Assembly (NCBI GenBank): GCA_037046735.1
Contig: JBAOHC010000027.1
Location: 558,001 to 622,000, forward strand
DNA from: JADKAV01 sp037046735
GTDB lineage: Bacteria > Actinomycetota > Actinomycetes > S36-B12 > UBA10799
Reading direction: 5' to 3'
Length of the DNA: 64,000 bases
Positions within the stretch are counted from its first letter, which is position 1; every line of letters begins with the position of its first letter. The notes beneath the pieces are model-generated. The model worked only from the letters and a program-made list of their open reading frames with translations. It did not search any database and was not told the DNA's origin. This document shows positions 24,517-33,378 of this stretch, one piece after another. The position numbers and the translations under genes were made by a program.

Positions 24517-25113
24517 TTATGCAGGAAGTTGCTCATCCTTTGCGTTACTCCGAAAGCGTGCGACGACGATCCCGACTATCAGGGCGAAGCCGCTGGCTAG
24601 CACGAGGGACACGACATAGAGAAGCTTCGCGGAGACCCCGGACGGCGTATCGCTCAGGTCGGCGTCGGACACGGCGGTGGCCACCAAGTAGGGATCGACC
24701 TTGGCCTTGGCCACGACCTGATCCACGAGGGACTGGTTGGCGATCTGCGCAGCAACCGGATCAGCGAGCTCGGTTTGGATCGTCATGTTGAGGGTCAGTG
24801 GCGGAATCTCCGCGTCGAGGCCCGAGGCGAGGTCAGTGGGGGCGACGCCGGCGGCAGCAGCGGCCAGATTCACTGCACTCCCGGACGCGACGAACTCCGG
24901 GTAGGTCTGGATGAGCAACGAGATCAGATCGCGCCCATCAACGCGACCCGGCTGGGGCTGGAACGCCACTACGGAATTCGACGCGTAGCGGACTGGCATT
25001 GAGGACACATACCAGAACAGGGCTCCGCCGACAACCAAGAATGTGACCAGCATGAAGGGCCACTGCCGGAGGACATCGCCAGCGTGGACGCGATCGCGCG
25101 ATTTGAGAGCCAC
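24517..25113 (-). CDS. Wzz/YveK-like chain-length or export regulator, copy 2
   Basis: The 198-residue protein has the same two-helix layout as the gene at 7172 (helices at about 19-37 and 165-188). The first half, through FVASGSAV, is nearly identical to copy 1. The N-terminal ten residues and the C-terminal tail (VARFRSNAKDEQLPA) differ. The GTG start lies 6 bases after TAGGCT, indicating a leaderless mRNA. It precedes the broken sugar transferase gene by 66 bases. Confidence 0.8.
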   Translation of the reverse strand: MALKSRDRVHAGDVLRQWPFMLVTFLVVGGALFWYVSSMPVRYASNSVVAFQPQPGRVDGRDLISLLIQTYPEFVASGSAVNLAAAAAGVAPTDLASGLDAEIPPLTLNMTIQTELADPVAAQIANQSLVDQVVAKAKVDPYLVATAVSDADLSDTPSGVSAKLLYVVSLVLASGFALIVGIVVARFRSNAKDEQLPA

Positions 25114-25119
25114 CCCTTA

Positions 25120-25125
25120 AGCCTA
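25120..25125 (-). promoter_or_regulatory. TAGGCT -10 element for leaderless Wzz-like mRNA (copy 2)
   Basis: TAGGCT on the minus strand ends 6 bases before GTG 25113. Hexamer and spacing are the same as in copy 1 at 7778-7783, though the sequence between differs. Confidence 0.55.
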
Positions 25126-25254
25126 CTTGGAAACGCGTGATGATCAGCATGTTCGTCTCACGTCGCACTCGCCTGAGCACCTCACCAGGCGATCCCGATG
25201 CAGCTGTCGGGACCACGGAGATCAACTAAGCACGCGAAAGAATCTTGGTCCCCC

Positions 25255-25260
25255 TAGCAT
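25255..25260 (+). promoter_or_regulatory. Putative -10 element for the GH-A gene (copy 2)
   Basis: TAGCAT occupies the same place as TAGGAT at 7926-7931 within the conserved noncoding block. Both fit TANNNT, and the substitution falls at a free position, which supports a promoter role. Confidence 0.4.
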
Positions 25261-25328
25261 TCACCCAAACGAGTTAATCCCAGGACGCGAAAGTCAAGCC
25301 CGAGAAGGGGGAGGACGAACTCCTAACC

Positions 25329-26447
25329 ATGGGAACGAAACTAAGTCGCAAGGCAGTGTGGATCGCGGTTGTGCTGGCGATGTTCACCGCAATGATCGCG
25401 GGTCCGGCCTCAGCCGCAGGCTCCGCAGGCGGGGGCAAGAAGTTCGGCGGCAGCCGCTCCGGATCGTCGCTGTCCGCGACCACCAATCCGCTGCCCGCCT
25501 TCGGAACGCAGTTCCACGGCATGTGGTCCTCCTACACCGACACCCAGCGCGCCATGGTCCTCGACACCTTGAAAGCCAACGGTGTGACCACAGTCCGCCT
25601 CGATGTCTCGTGGGCGATGCTCAATCCGACCAGCGCGACGTGGGACACCTGGGGCACGAACTTCGTGACCCGCGTCCTCAAGATGATCACAGATCGCGGC
25701 ATGAAGCCCATGGTGATGGTCTGGCTCACGCCGAAGTGGGTGAGCGGAACCACCGATGATCGCGTCGCCCCGCAGACCACCACACAGTTGGCACGCTGGG
25801 AGACCTTCAACCGGCAGCTCGCGGCAAAGTTCCCGCAGGTCACCAACTGGGAGATCTGGAACGAGCCCAATCACAACGACTTCATGCGCGGTGCCAGTCC
25901 CTACGTCTACGCCAAGGTCCTGGCCAGCGGCTACCGTGGCATCAAGGCAGGCAACCCCAACGCCCGCGTCATCTTCGCCGGCACCCAGTTCGTCGACACC
26001 CCGTGGATCACCAAGGCGCTCAAGGCCGGGGCCAAGGGCAAGTACGACATCATGGGCGTCCACCCCTACATGGCCGTGGGTAACCTCTCCCCCGACAGCC
26101 CGGACACCGATGGCATCTGGCGCCTGCGTCACGTCCCGAGTCTGCGCAGCGCGATGCTCGCGGTGGGTGACAACAAGCCGATGTGGTTCACAGAGTTCGG
26201 ATGGCGCGTGGGTTCCACCGGCACTGCGAACTGGCAGCTCGGCGTCGACGAGGCCACCCAGGCGAAGTACCTGGCCACCACACTGCGCATCGTGCGTGAG
26301 GAGTACCCGTACGTGACCAACGTCTACTGGTACCGCGAGCTCGCCGACAACAACACCTCGACGTCCAGCGGTTACGGCCTCATCCAGCCCGACGGCAGAG
26401 TCAAGCCGGCGCTGGCGCAGATCCCCGCGATCTACGCTGCAGGCTAA
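25329..26447 (+). CDS. Secreted clan GH-A glycoside hydrolase (PslG-like), copy 2
   Basis: The 372-residue protein matches the one at 7994: signal peptide (WIAVVLAMFTAMIAGPASAAG), then a TIM barrel with Glu179 in WNEPN and Glu289 in FTEFGW. ATG 25329 is 14 bases beyond GGGGGAGG, a longer gap than usual. Copy 1 has an extra ATG 6 bases earlier where this copy reads CTAACC. Bases 25850-26128 are almost identical to copy 1, unlike the flanks. A perfect 64-bp palindrome begins 2 bases after its stop. Confidence 0.85.
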   Translation: MGTKLSRKAVWIAVVLAMFTAMIAGPASAAGSAGGGKKFGGSRSGSSLSATTNPLPAFGTQFHGMWSSYTDTQRAMVLDTLKANGVTTVRLDVSWAMLNPTSATWDTWGTNFVTRVLKMITDRGMKPMVMVWLTPKWVSGTTDDRVAPQTTTQLARWETFNRQLAAKFPQVTNWEIWNEPNHNDFMRGASPYVYAKVLASGYRGIKAGNPNARVIFAGTQFVDTPWITKALKAGAKGKYDIMGVHPYMAVGNLSPDSPDTDGIWRLRHVPSLRSAMLAVGDNKPMWFTEFGWRVGSTGTANWQLGVDEATQAKYLATTLRIVREEYPYVTNVYWYRELADNNTSTSSGYGLIQPDGRVKPALAQIPAIYAAG

Positions 26448-26448
26448 C

Positions 26449-26512
26449 CCGGTCCAATGCCAACCCGGCCCTGACCGTAGCTACGGTCAGGGCCGGGTTG
26501 GCATTGGACCGG
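26449..26512. repeat. Perfect 64-bp palindrome (no spacer)
   Basis: The 32-base arm 26449-26480 (starting CCGGTCCAATGCC, ending GACCGTAG) is followed directly by its exact reverse complement at 26481-26512. It can form a 32-bp hairpin on either strand and lies between the GH-A stop and the ATP-grasp/APH start. Copy 1 has no such structure. It could act as a terminator or RNA stabiliser, but lacks a U tract. Confidence 0.9.
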
Positions 26513-26618
26513 CCCTCACCGCTGCTACGGTCAAGCCAGCGATCCGGTTCACGACGGGGGTTACGGTTCCATCGAGGAACAATGAACAATCAGTGAATCC
26601 GGAACGGAGGAGGGCCAC

Positions 26619-28670
26619 GTGACGTTCGACACCCATACTCCTGCACTCCTACTCATGATCGGCGATCACACCTGGGACTACGGGGCCTTGGCCACCGTGC
26701 GAACCCTGGGCCGAGTAGGGGTGCCGGTATATGTCGCACTGGCGGATTCTGCCAATCCTGTGGCCGCCTCCAAGTACCTGACTCAGGCGATCCCTTGGCT
26801 GACAACGGGCGCGGAGCGCGATGACGACCTTGTTGCTGACATCCGCAGGATGTGCGAGCGGATCGGACGCCCGGCCGTCGGGATCGCCGGCGACGACGAG
26901 AGTGCGGTCCTGCTGGCCCGCCGACGCGCCGATCTCGCTGACGTCCTGCTGCTACCGAGCGTTGCCCCGGACCTTCCCGGTCAACTGGCCGGCAAGGGAG
27001 CCCTTGCCACACTGTGCCGGGATACCGGCACTCCCACACCGGCCGCGATCTCGCCGGCAAGTGTCGCTGACATCCAGGAGTTCGCGACTACTGCCAGGTT
27101 TCCCCTGGTGGTGAAGAACCCCGAACCGTTCAGCCGCCTGGTGAACCGTGCGGTCCCCACCACCACCAAGGTGGACGACGCGCAAGCCCTCTTCGCACTC
27201 TTGTCCGAGTGGCAGCCAGGCACCCCGCTGCTTGTCCAGGAGTTCCTCCCCCAGCAGACCAGTCAAGACTGGTACGTCGCTGCGGTCCTGTCAGATGACC
27301 ACGAGCCAGCGGTGGCCTTCTCCGGCATCAAACGCCGGGCCTTCCCGGACGCCACCGGGGTGGGAACACTCTCGGAGTCCCGTTACAACGCTGAACTCGT
27401 CGATCAGGCGATGCAGTTCTGCCGCAACATCGGGTACGCGGGCGTATGTGACATGGACTGGCGCCTCGATGAGCGCGATGGTGTTTTCAAACTCCTGGAC
27501 TTCAACCCGCGCAGAGGGGCGCAGTTCTCGACATTCCGGTCCACCGCCGACGTGGACGTCGTCCGGGCTCTGCACCTGGTCATGACGGACCGGCCGGTCC
27601 CGCCTGGCCAGGAAGTGGACGGCATCCGGCATGTGGTGGGAGTCCTGGACCAGCGGGCTTATGTTCATCGACGCTCACTCCCCGGAGAACCGGGGCCGTT
27701 CCAAGGATGTTCGGTGGAGCGAGCCTGGTGGGCGAAGGACGATCCGGCACCAGGGCTGCGGTTCGCCGCGCAGCTGGGTCCCTGGGGACGGCTGACCCGG
27801 AAGGTCCGCCCGCAGGTGATCCCCCCGAGTACCCAGTGGCGCCAGGCGGTGCACAGTGATCCCGCCCCCGTCCCGTTCGACAAACCCGGTCCGCCGAGGC
27901 CGGTGCAGCGTTGGCGCGCCACGATGACCGTCGACGGTGCACCTGTGCTCGTACTGGTCGCTGTGGCCGTGGGAGAAGCGGCCGTCCAACAGATCAAGCA
28001 CGAGTGTGCTGCTCGCATGTGGGCGGTGGAGAGCGGCGTCGCTGTTCCGATGGTCCTGGCCGAGGGCGGGAACTGGATGGCCAGTCAACTCGTGGATGTC
28101 ACCGAGAGCGAGGGAGCGGACTACATCGACCAAGCGCTGCGCGCGGCCGCGATGATCAGAGGGGCGATCAGCCCGCCGCCAGCCGCCGTCTCGGCCTGGC
28201 AGGGGTCCCGCCGGGATCGTGCCCAGCGGCTCGTTCGCGCGCTCATCGGGCACCTTCCCCTCCGGGAGTTCTTCCGAGTCCGAGAAGAGGCCGCGAGCCT
28301 GCCCACCGACGTCTGGGTGCATGGCGACTTCAGCAACGCCAACGTGATGAACAGCAGCGAGGGTGTCCGGATCATCGACTGGGAGTTCGCCGGTCCGGGG
28401 ATCTGGGGCACTGATGAGATCCGGCTGTGGTCGAACCTGGAGTACCTGCAGGATCGGGAGCACCTGATGACGCAATTCATCGATGACCTGCCCGTCGAAC
28501 GGCGCCGGGACACCGGCGTCCTGATGCACTGGCTGGCGCTGCGGCAGTTGGCGGAGAACCTGGCTGCCCCCCGTCGCTACCAGAACCCGGAGAACATCGC
28601 ACTGGGTCATATGACGCTAGCCGAGGCGCGTGCCTGGAGGGCACGGTTGTCGCGGGAACCGGCTCGGTAG
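26619..28670 (+). CDS. ATP-grasp ligase fused to APH-type phosphotransferase, copy 2
   Basis: The 683-residue protein matches the one at 9246, with four more residues at the C-terminus. The ATP-grasp half has FPLVVKNPEPFSRLV, LLVQEFLPQQTSQDW and LLDFNPRRGAQF. The kinase half has the catalytic loop His568-Gly-Asp570 in HGDFSNANVM and the metal Asp in RIIDWEFAG. Conservation of both active sites in both copies points to selection on both activities. GTG 26619 follows GGAGGAGGG. It converges with the flippase gene, 7 bases between stops. Confidence 0.8.
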   Translation: MTFDTHTPALLLMIGDHTWDYGALATVRTLGRVGVPVYVALADSANPVAASKYLTQAIPWLTTGAERDDDLVADIRRMCERIGRPAVGIAGDDESAVLLARRRADLADVLLLPSVAPDLPGQLAGKGALATLCRDTGTPTPAAISPASVADIQEFATTARFPLVVKNPEPFSRLVNRAVPTTTKVDDAQALFALLSEWQPGTPLLVQEFLPQQTSQDWYVAAVLSDDHEPAVAFSGIKRRAFPDATGVGTLSESRYNAELVDQAMQFCRNIGYAGVCDMDWRLDERDGVFKLLDFNPRRGAQFSTFRSTADVDVVRALHLVMTDRPVPPGQEVDGIRHVVGVLDQRAYVHRRSLPGEPGPFQGCSVERAWWAKDDPAPGLRFAAQLGPWGRLTRKVRPQVIPPSTQWRQAVHSDPAPVPFDKPGPPRPVQRWRATMTVDGAPVLVLVAVAVGEAAVQQIKHECAARMWAVESGVAVPMVLAEGGNWMASQLVDVTESEGADYIDQALRAAAMIRGAISPPPAAVSAWQGSRRDRAQRLVRALIGHLPLREFFRVREEAASLPTDVWVHGDFSNANVMNSSEGVRIIDWEFAGPGIWGTDEIRLWSNLEYLQDREHLMTQFIDDLPVERRRDTGVLMHWLALRQLAENLAAPRRYQNPENIALGHMTLAEARAWRARLSREPAR

Positions 28671-28677
28671 CATCACC

Positions 28678-30132
28678 TCACGCTGGCGCAGGCTTCTCCT
28701 TGCGCACCAGCGCGAGCACTCCCTTCACCGAACCAGGGTCGACCAGTTTGCCCACCCCGAACCACACGACCACATACAAGACCGCTGCGAGGGGCGCAGC
28801 GATGAGGATGGGTGCGATCGCCATCAGGACCGGGACCATCGCCAATCCTGCGATAGGCAGGTGGATCGCCGGTCGCCACAGCGATATCCCTTCGAAACTG
28901 CGCCAGACAGTGATCAGGAGAACACCACATTGCACGACGATCGTCGCCATCGTGGCAAAAGCGGCCCCGGACGAGCCGTAAAGCGGGATGAGCCACAGGT
29001 TCAGACCAACATTCACCACGAGCGCCACGACTGAGGCTATGAGCACTGTGTTGTTATGACCCCGCGCGATTGCCGCGGATGCAGACAGGTACTGCACGGT
29101 GTAGGGGATCAGTGCCAGGCCCAGCCATGCCGTGGCTGCAGCGGAGCCCTGCTCGTACTCTGCGCCGAACAGCAGTGCCGCGAATGCTCCACCACTGACG
29201 ATCAGCAGGACGGTGTAGGGGGTCATCAACGACAAGGCGGTCGCGACGGCCACCTCGTAGGCCTTGCGGGCGCTCTTGGCGGTCTGCGCCGAGGCGATCT
29301 CCGGCGCGGCTACCCGAGCCACGGACCAGATGATGAACAGCACGGTTTCGAACAACTTGTATGCCACCGCGTAGTAGCCCACCTCGGCGACTGACCCGAG
29401 GGTGCCCAGCATCACCGTGTCGATGCGGAAAACGGCCATGTTCACCACAGTGAAGATGCCCAGAATCCGCGACTCCCACAGAAGCCACTTCATGGTCGGC
29501 CAGCGAATCTCCCGCCAACGGATGGGGGCACCGAGGCGGGAGGAGACCCACATCATCCACAGCACGCCGAGAATGGTGCCCAAGCAGTAGGCGGCGGAGA
29601 AAGCCACCAGCCCACCGCCAGCCAGGAGCACGGCAACGGCCAGCGTGGCCGTGATGAGTCGCTGCACCACCATGTGCTTGGAGTACATGGTCAGTTTCCG
29701 CAGGGCTGCTGCAGCCGCGCGCACCGAGTCGTTGACGGTATCGACCAGACACGCCACCGTGATGAGGAACATGACCGCCGGCGTGCTCTCCGGATCTCCC
29801 CGCGTGGCCGCCATCACAATGGCGAGGGCCACGACGCCCATGACCGCTCGCATCGCCAAGGTGTTGACCAGGGTGGCGGGGACCGTCTCGGGGTGCTTGC
29901 TCCCCTCCCGGACCTGGATCATGTCGAATCCCCAGACCACGAAAGAGTTGGCCAGCATGCCGATCGCGAAGGCCCACGAGAAGACGCCGAAGTCGTCAAC
30001 CCCCAGTTCTCGAGCAGCGAGGGCGAACATGACGAAGGAGGCCGCCTTGCCCGCCAACTCCGCGATCGCCAGCGCACCGACTGCCTTTGCCGAGGACTTG
30101 GCCTTGGCGGTGCCGGGCTCGTCGGCGCTCAC
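28678..30132 (-). CDS. Wzx-type polysaccharide flippase, copy 2
   Basis: The 484-residue multi-helix protein is the same length as copy 1. GTG 30132 (VSADEPGTAKAKSS) is chosen over an in-frame upstream ATG at 30327. It aligns with the copy 1 GTG and overlaps the stop of the conserved leader ORF as GTGA. It should flip the lipid-linked repeat unit of the glycan made by this locus. Confidence 0.87.
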   Translation of the reverse strand: MSADEPGTAKAKSSAKAVGALAIAELAGKAASFVMFALAARELGVDDFGVFSWAFAIGMLANSFVVWGFDMIQVREGSKHPETVPATLVNTLAMRAVMGVVALAIVMAATRGDPESTPAVMFLITVACLVDTVNDSVRAAAAALRKLTMYSKHMVVQRLITATLAVAVLLAGGGLVAFSAAYCLGTILGVLWMMWVSSRLGAPIRWREIRWPTMKWLLWESRILGIFTVVNMAVFRIDTVMLGTLGSVAEVGYYAVAYKLFETVLFIIWSVARVAAPEIASAQTAKSARKAYEVAVATALSLMTPYTVLLIVSGGAFAALLFGAEYEQGSAAATAWLGLALIPYTVQYLSASAAIARGHNNTVLIASVVALVVNVGLNLWLIPLYGSSGAAFATMATIVVQCGVLLITVWRSFEGISLWRPAIHLPIAGLAMVPVLMAIAPILIAAPLAAVLYVVVWFGVGKLVDPGSVKGVLALVRKEKPAPA

Positions 30133-30185
30133 GTGACTGGCCCTGGTCTGGGCGGTGACCAGCAGGGGCCGGGCTGCTCCACCAT
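30129..30185 (-). CDS. Short leader ORF coupled to the flippase gene, copy 2
   Basis: An 18-codon frame, MVEQPGPCWSPPRPGPVT, runs from ATG 30185 to a TGA overlapping the flippase GTG. Length, overlap and the MVEQ-GPCWSP segment match copy 1 at 12742-12798. Most codons after residue 11 differ, so the coupling may matter more than the peptide. Confidence 0.55.
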   Translation of the reverse strand: MVEQPGPCWSPPRPGPVT

Positions 30186-30191
30186 GTCTCG

Positions 30192-30197
30192 AGCCTA
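30192..30197 (-). promoter_or_regulatory. TAGGCT -10 element for the flippase transcript (copy 2)
   Basis: TAGGCT on the minus strand lies 6 bases before leader ATG 30185, as in copy 1. The sequence upstream of the hexamer is not conserved. Confidence 0.55.
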
Positions 30198-30396
30198 GTG
30201 ACCTGACGTCGGTGATTCCTTCAAGCCATGTGACCCTGTCGGGGATCTGCGCATGATCTCGGTGGACGGTACCTGGCGGGCTGGCAGGTGGCCGCGAGGC
30301 ACGTGGTCTTGGTTGGGATAGTCTCAAAGATGCAGCATTTGCGCGAACGCACCGGTGCTGCCGGTACAGCCGGACCCCGCGGCCGGGAGGAGCATC

Positions 30397-31812
30397 GTGA
30401 GACGACGCACCATTGTCATCGCAGCCTTGGCTCTCGCCGTGCTGGTGGCGGCAGGGGCTGTTGCCGCTCTCGCACTGCGAGGCGGTTCGGACGACGGGAC
30501 GGTGCTGCTACCCCCGGGGGCTGTGTGGCGCTACGACGACTCGGGCAAGGATCTGGGCGTCGCCTGGCGCCAGGCGGACTTCGACGACGCGGCCTGGGCA
30601 CAGGGACCAGCTCCGCTGGGCTACGGCCAAGACGTGTCGACACAGATCTCCTACGGTCCCAACGAGCAGCAGAAGCACCTGGCCACGTCCTTCCGCACGA
30701 CGTTCGAGGTGCCGGATGGAACTGCCGGGATTGAACTGCGGATGCGACGCGACGACGGCGCTGTGGTGTACATCAACGGCAGCGAGGTTCTGCGCTCCGG
30801 AATGCCCACCGGAGATGTCACCGCCACCACGACTGCGAACTACGCACAAGACGATGGAGAAGTGTGGATCGAGGCTGAGTTGCCCGGTTCGGTGGTGGCC
30901 CCGGGACGCAACGTTGTGGCGGTCGAGGTGCACCAGACAGAGCCCGACTCCAGCGATCTCTTCTTCGACATGGAGATCTTGAGTCTGGATCGAGCGCCGA
31001 CTCTGGCCGACCCACCACCGCCTGGTGCCACGCGAGTCGTCGCCGCAGGCGACATCGGTGAGTGTGGCGGGGCGGCGCCTGAGACAGCGGAGCTGCTCGA
31101 ACAGGTGCAGGGCTCTTTCCTTGCTCTGGGCGACATCGCCTACCCGAAGGGTGCCCCAGAGGACTACGCCAAGTGCTATGACCCGTACTACGGCCCGTAT
31201 AAGGACCGGACCTTGCCGGTTCCCGGCAACCACGACTACATGACCGAGGATGGTCTGCCTTACTTCGAGTACTTCGGGCCCACAGCTGGCAGTCAGGATC
31301 AATCGTGGTACTCCCGCGACGTCGGTGACTGGCATATCGTCTTCTTGAACTCCAACTGTGAGTTCATCGGTGGGTGCGACGAGCAGTCGGCGCAGTACCG
31401 CTGGCTGACAGATGACCTGGCGGCCGCGCAGTCAAAGTGCGTGGCAGCGGTCTGGCACCACCCGCGCTACAGCAGCAGCGAGTACGGCGACAACGAGGAC
31501 GTGGCGCCGATGTTCAATGCTCTTGTCGAAGCGGGGGGCGACCTGGTCCTCAACGGCCACGCGCACTTCTATGAGCGCTATCCGCGCATGAGCGGCGATG
31601 GTCAAACCGCGGAATCTGGCATGAGGGAGTTCATCGTGGGCACCGGCGGGGCGAACCTGTACCCATTCGCGACCGTGAACCCCGCGTCGGAGGTTCGGTG
31701 GAACCAGGGCCACGGGCTGCTGCAGCTCGATCTCAAGTCGGATGGCTATGCGTGGCGTTATCTGCCCACCGACACCGGCGTTGTGGTCGACAGCGGCACC
31801 GACAGCTGCTGA
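30397..31812 (+). CDS. Membrane-anchored metallophosphoesterase, copy 2
   Basis: The 471-residue protein has the same layout as the one at 13200: signal anchor (TIVIAALALAVLVAAGAVAALAL), beta-rich domain, then the phosphoesterase domain. Its ligand motifs are GDIGECG, LGDIAYPKG, PGNHDYM, WHHPRYSS and NGHAHFYERYPR. GTG 30397 follows GGAGGAG. A TTGGGATAGTCT segment near 30314 is shared with copy 1 and may be the promoter. Confidence 0.85.
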   Translation: MRRRTIVIAALALAVLVAAGAVAALALRGGSDDGTVLLPPGAVWRYDDSGKDLGVAWRQADFDDAAWAQGPAPLGYGQDVSTQISYGPNEQQKHLATSFRTTFEVPDGTAGIELRMRRDDGAVVYINGSEVLRSGMPTGDVTATTTANYAQDDGEVWIEAELPGSVVAPGRNVVAVEVHQTEPDSSDLFFDMEILSLDRAPTLADPPPPGATRVVAAGDIGECGGAAPETAELLEQVQGSFLALGDIAYPKGAPEDYAKCYDPYYGPYKDRTLPVPGNHDYMTEDGLPYFEYFGPTAGSQDQSWYSRDVGDWHIVFLNSNCEFIGGCDEQSAQYRWLTDDLAAAQSKCVAAVWHHPRYSSSEYGDNEDVAPMFNALVEAGGDLVLNGHAHFYERYPRMSGDGQTAESGMREFIVGTGGANLYPFATVNPASEVRWNQGHGLLQLDLKSDGYAWRYLPTDTGVVVDSGTDSC

Positions 31813-31942
31813 GGCGGGCACCAGAACGCTGCGGACCTGTGCCCGGTAAGGCATTCTGTGTGTGGGCAGCATCGGCTCTTGCGGGTATCGAGCCGGCGCC
31901 GCCGCATGGGGAAGCGGTGAGTCGCTCGATGAAGGAGTTCTG

Positions 31943-33313
31943 ATGACGCCAGAAGTAGTCATTCTTGATCCCTACCGGCCGTATGCCCACATGTTGATAC
32001 AGCGCCTGTACGAGCGCCACGGCATTCGCACTGTCTGCTTGCACAGCGGCTGGCGGGAACGGTTGCTGTTGGAGGGTCGTTTCCCGGTGCTGCGCTCCAA
32101 AGCGGTGTCGGCCCATTACATGGTGGATGACCTCGATTGGAGGACCATCGCTCGCCGATTGGCCAAGCACCATTCCATCGTTGGGGTGCTGCCGTACGAG
32201 GAGGGCATGGTCCGGCCCCTGACCATCATCGCCGAAGAACTGGGCCTGTCCTGGTCGCAGCCGCAGGTCCAGTACGCCTTCCGTGACAAGTTCGCCCTCA
32301 AACGTCTCGTCAAGGAGAATGCCCCGGGCGTCCGACTGAACGCATTTGCTCGTGTCCGAACCGTCGATGACGTGCACAGCGTGGTGCTGGCGCACGACCT
32401 GCAGCGCTACGTCCTCAAGCCGAACTCGGGCAGTGGCAACCAGAACGTCGCGTTCTTCGACCACGATGCGAGCTCGCGTGAGGTCAGCGACTATCTGGCC
32501 AACGTGGGGTGTGACGTGCTCATGGAGGAATACGTCACAGGCCCGGAGTTCTGGGTGAACGGCCAGATGGACGCCGATGGAGTGCCAACCGTTGTGGGGA
32601 TCGGCCGGTACTACCGGATCCACGACAATGGTGTGGAGAACCTCGAGGTGGGCTCTTACTCAGTGCAGCCCAGCGACCCCCTGTTCGCCCCTCTACGTGA
32701 CTACGCCGAATCAGTCATGACTGCGACGGGCCTGCGCCGCTCCCCGTTCCACCTTGAGGCGATCGTGGACGAGCAGGGGCCGTGTCTGGTCGAGGTGGCG
32801 GCGCGGCTCTGCGGCGAACTCGGGACGTTGCTCGACATGCGCCATCACGGCCCCCAACTCAACCTCATCGACATAGCCGCCCACTACTACGTCAGCGATC
32901 GCCCGCTTGGCCCGCTCCCTCTCGACTGGGCCCGAGTCTCGCGATCGTGGGTGGCCACCGCCACAGGGGTCAGCCGCCACGATCAGCGACTCGTCAGGGT
33001 GGAAGGAGTCGGCGAGGTGGAGCAGTCGTCGTCGTTCCTGTTCTGGATCAAGCAGCCGGCGGCCGGCGACTTCGTCCACAGAACGACCAGTTTGACCACC
33101 AGGGCTTGGGCGGCCGCCGTAGGGGGAGGCCAACAGACAGACCCCCGCCACGCGATCGACACCGTGCGGGCCACGATTCGCCTGCATGGCACCGGCGATG
33201 GCGAGTTGGACCTGCGCCAGAGGTGGCCGATGTACCGAGGAGTGGCGGGGAAGATCTGGGCGTCGCGACCCCGGCCCTACGAGGCCAAGGCGTTGCTGCG
33301 CCCACTTCTGTGA
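31943..33313 (+). CDS. Stand-alone ATP-grasp ligase, copy 2
   Basis: The 456-residue protein, same length as copy 1, begins MTPEVVILDPYRPYAHMLIQ. It retains the ATP-grasp motifs YVLKPNSGSGNQNVAFF, LMEEYVTGPEFWVNG and PCLVEVAARLCGELG. ATG 31943 follows GAAGGAG by 6 bases, which settles the start for both copies. It is likely a carboxylate-amine ligase; substrates are unknown. Confidence 0.78.
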   Translation: MTPEVVILDPYRPYAHMLIQRLYERHGIRTVCLHSGWRERLLLEGRFPVLRSKAVSAHYMVDDLDWRTIARRLAKHHSIVGVLPYEEGMVRPLTIIAEELGLSWSQPQVQYAFRDKFALKRLVKENAPGVRLNAFARVRTVDDVHSVVLAHDLQRYVLKPNSGSGNQNVAFFDHDASSREVSDYLANVGCDVLMEEYVTGPEFWVNGQMDADGVPTVVGIGRYYRIHDNGVENLEVGSYSVQPSDPLFAPLRDYAESVMTATGLRRSPFHLEAIVDEQGPCLVEVAARLCGELGTLLDMRHHGPQLNLIDIAAHYYVSDRPLGPLPLDWARVSRSWVATATGVSRHDQRLVRVEGVGEVEQSSSFLFWIKQPAAGDFVHRTTSLTTRAWAAAVGGGQQTDPRHAIDTVRATIRLHGTGDGELDLRQRWPMYRGVAGKIWASRPRPYEAKALLRPLL

Positions 33314-33378
33314 CCAAGCAGGATGCGCGACCCGACAACACCTGCACCATGGGTTCCCCGACCGGCCACAATGGAGCT

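Noticed and set aside
7172..25113. Fused or adjacent bacterial tyrosine kinase expected with Wzz-like proteins
   Set aside because: No Walker-motif kinase gene was found in either copy.
30133..30327. N-terminal extension of flippase copy 2 from ATG 30327
   Set aside because: Copy 1 lacks it, and the conserved leader ORF and GTGA overlap fix the start at 30132.
32782..33378. In-frame extension upstream of GT4 copy 2
   Set aside because: It overlaps the well-supported ATP-grasp gene on the same strand and has no counterpart in copy 1.
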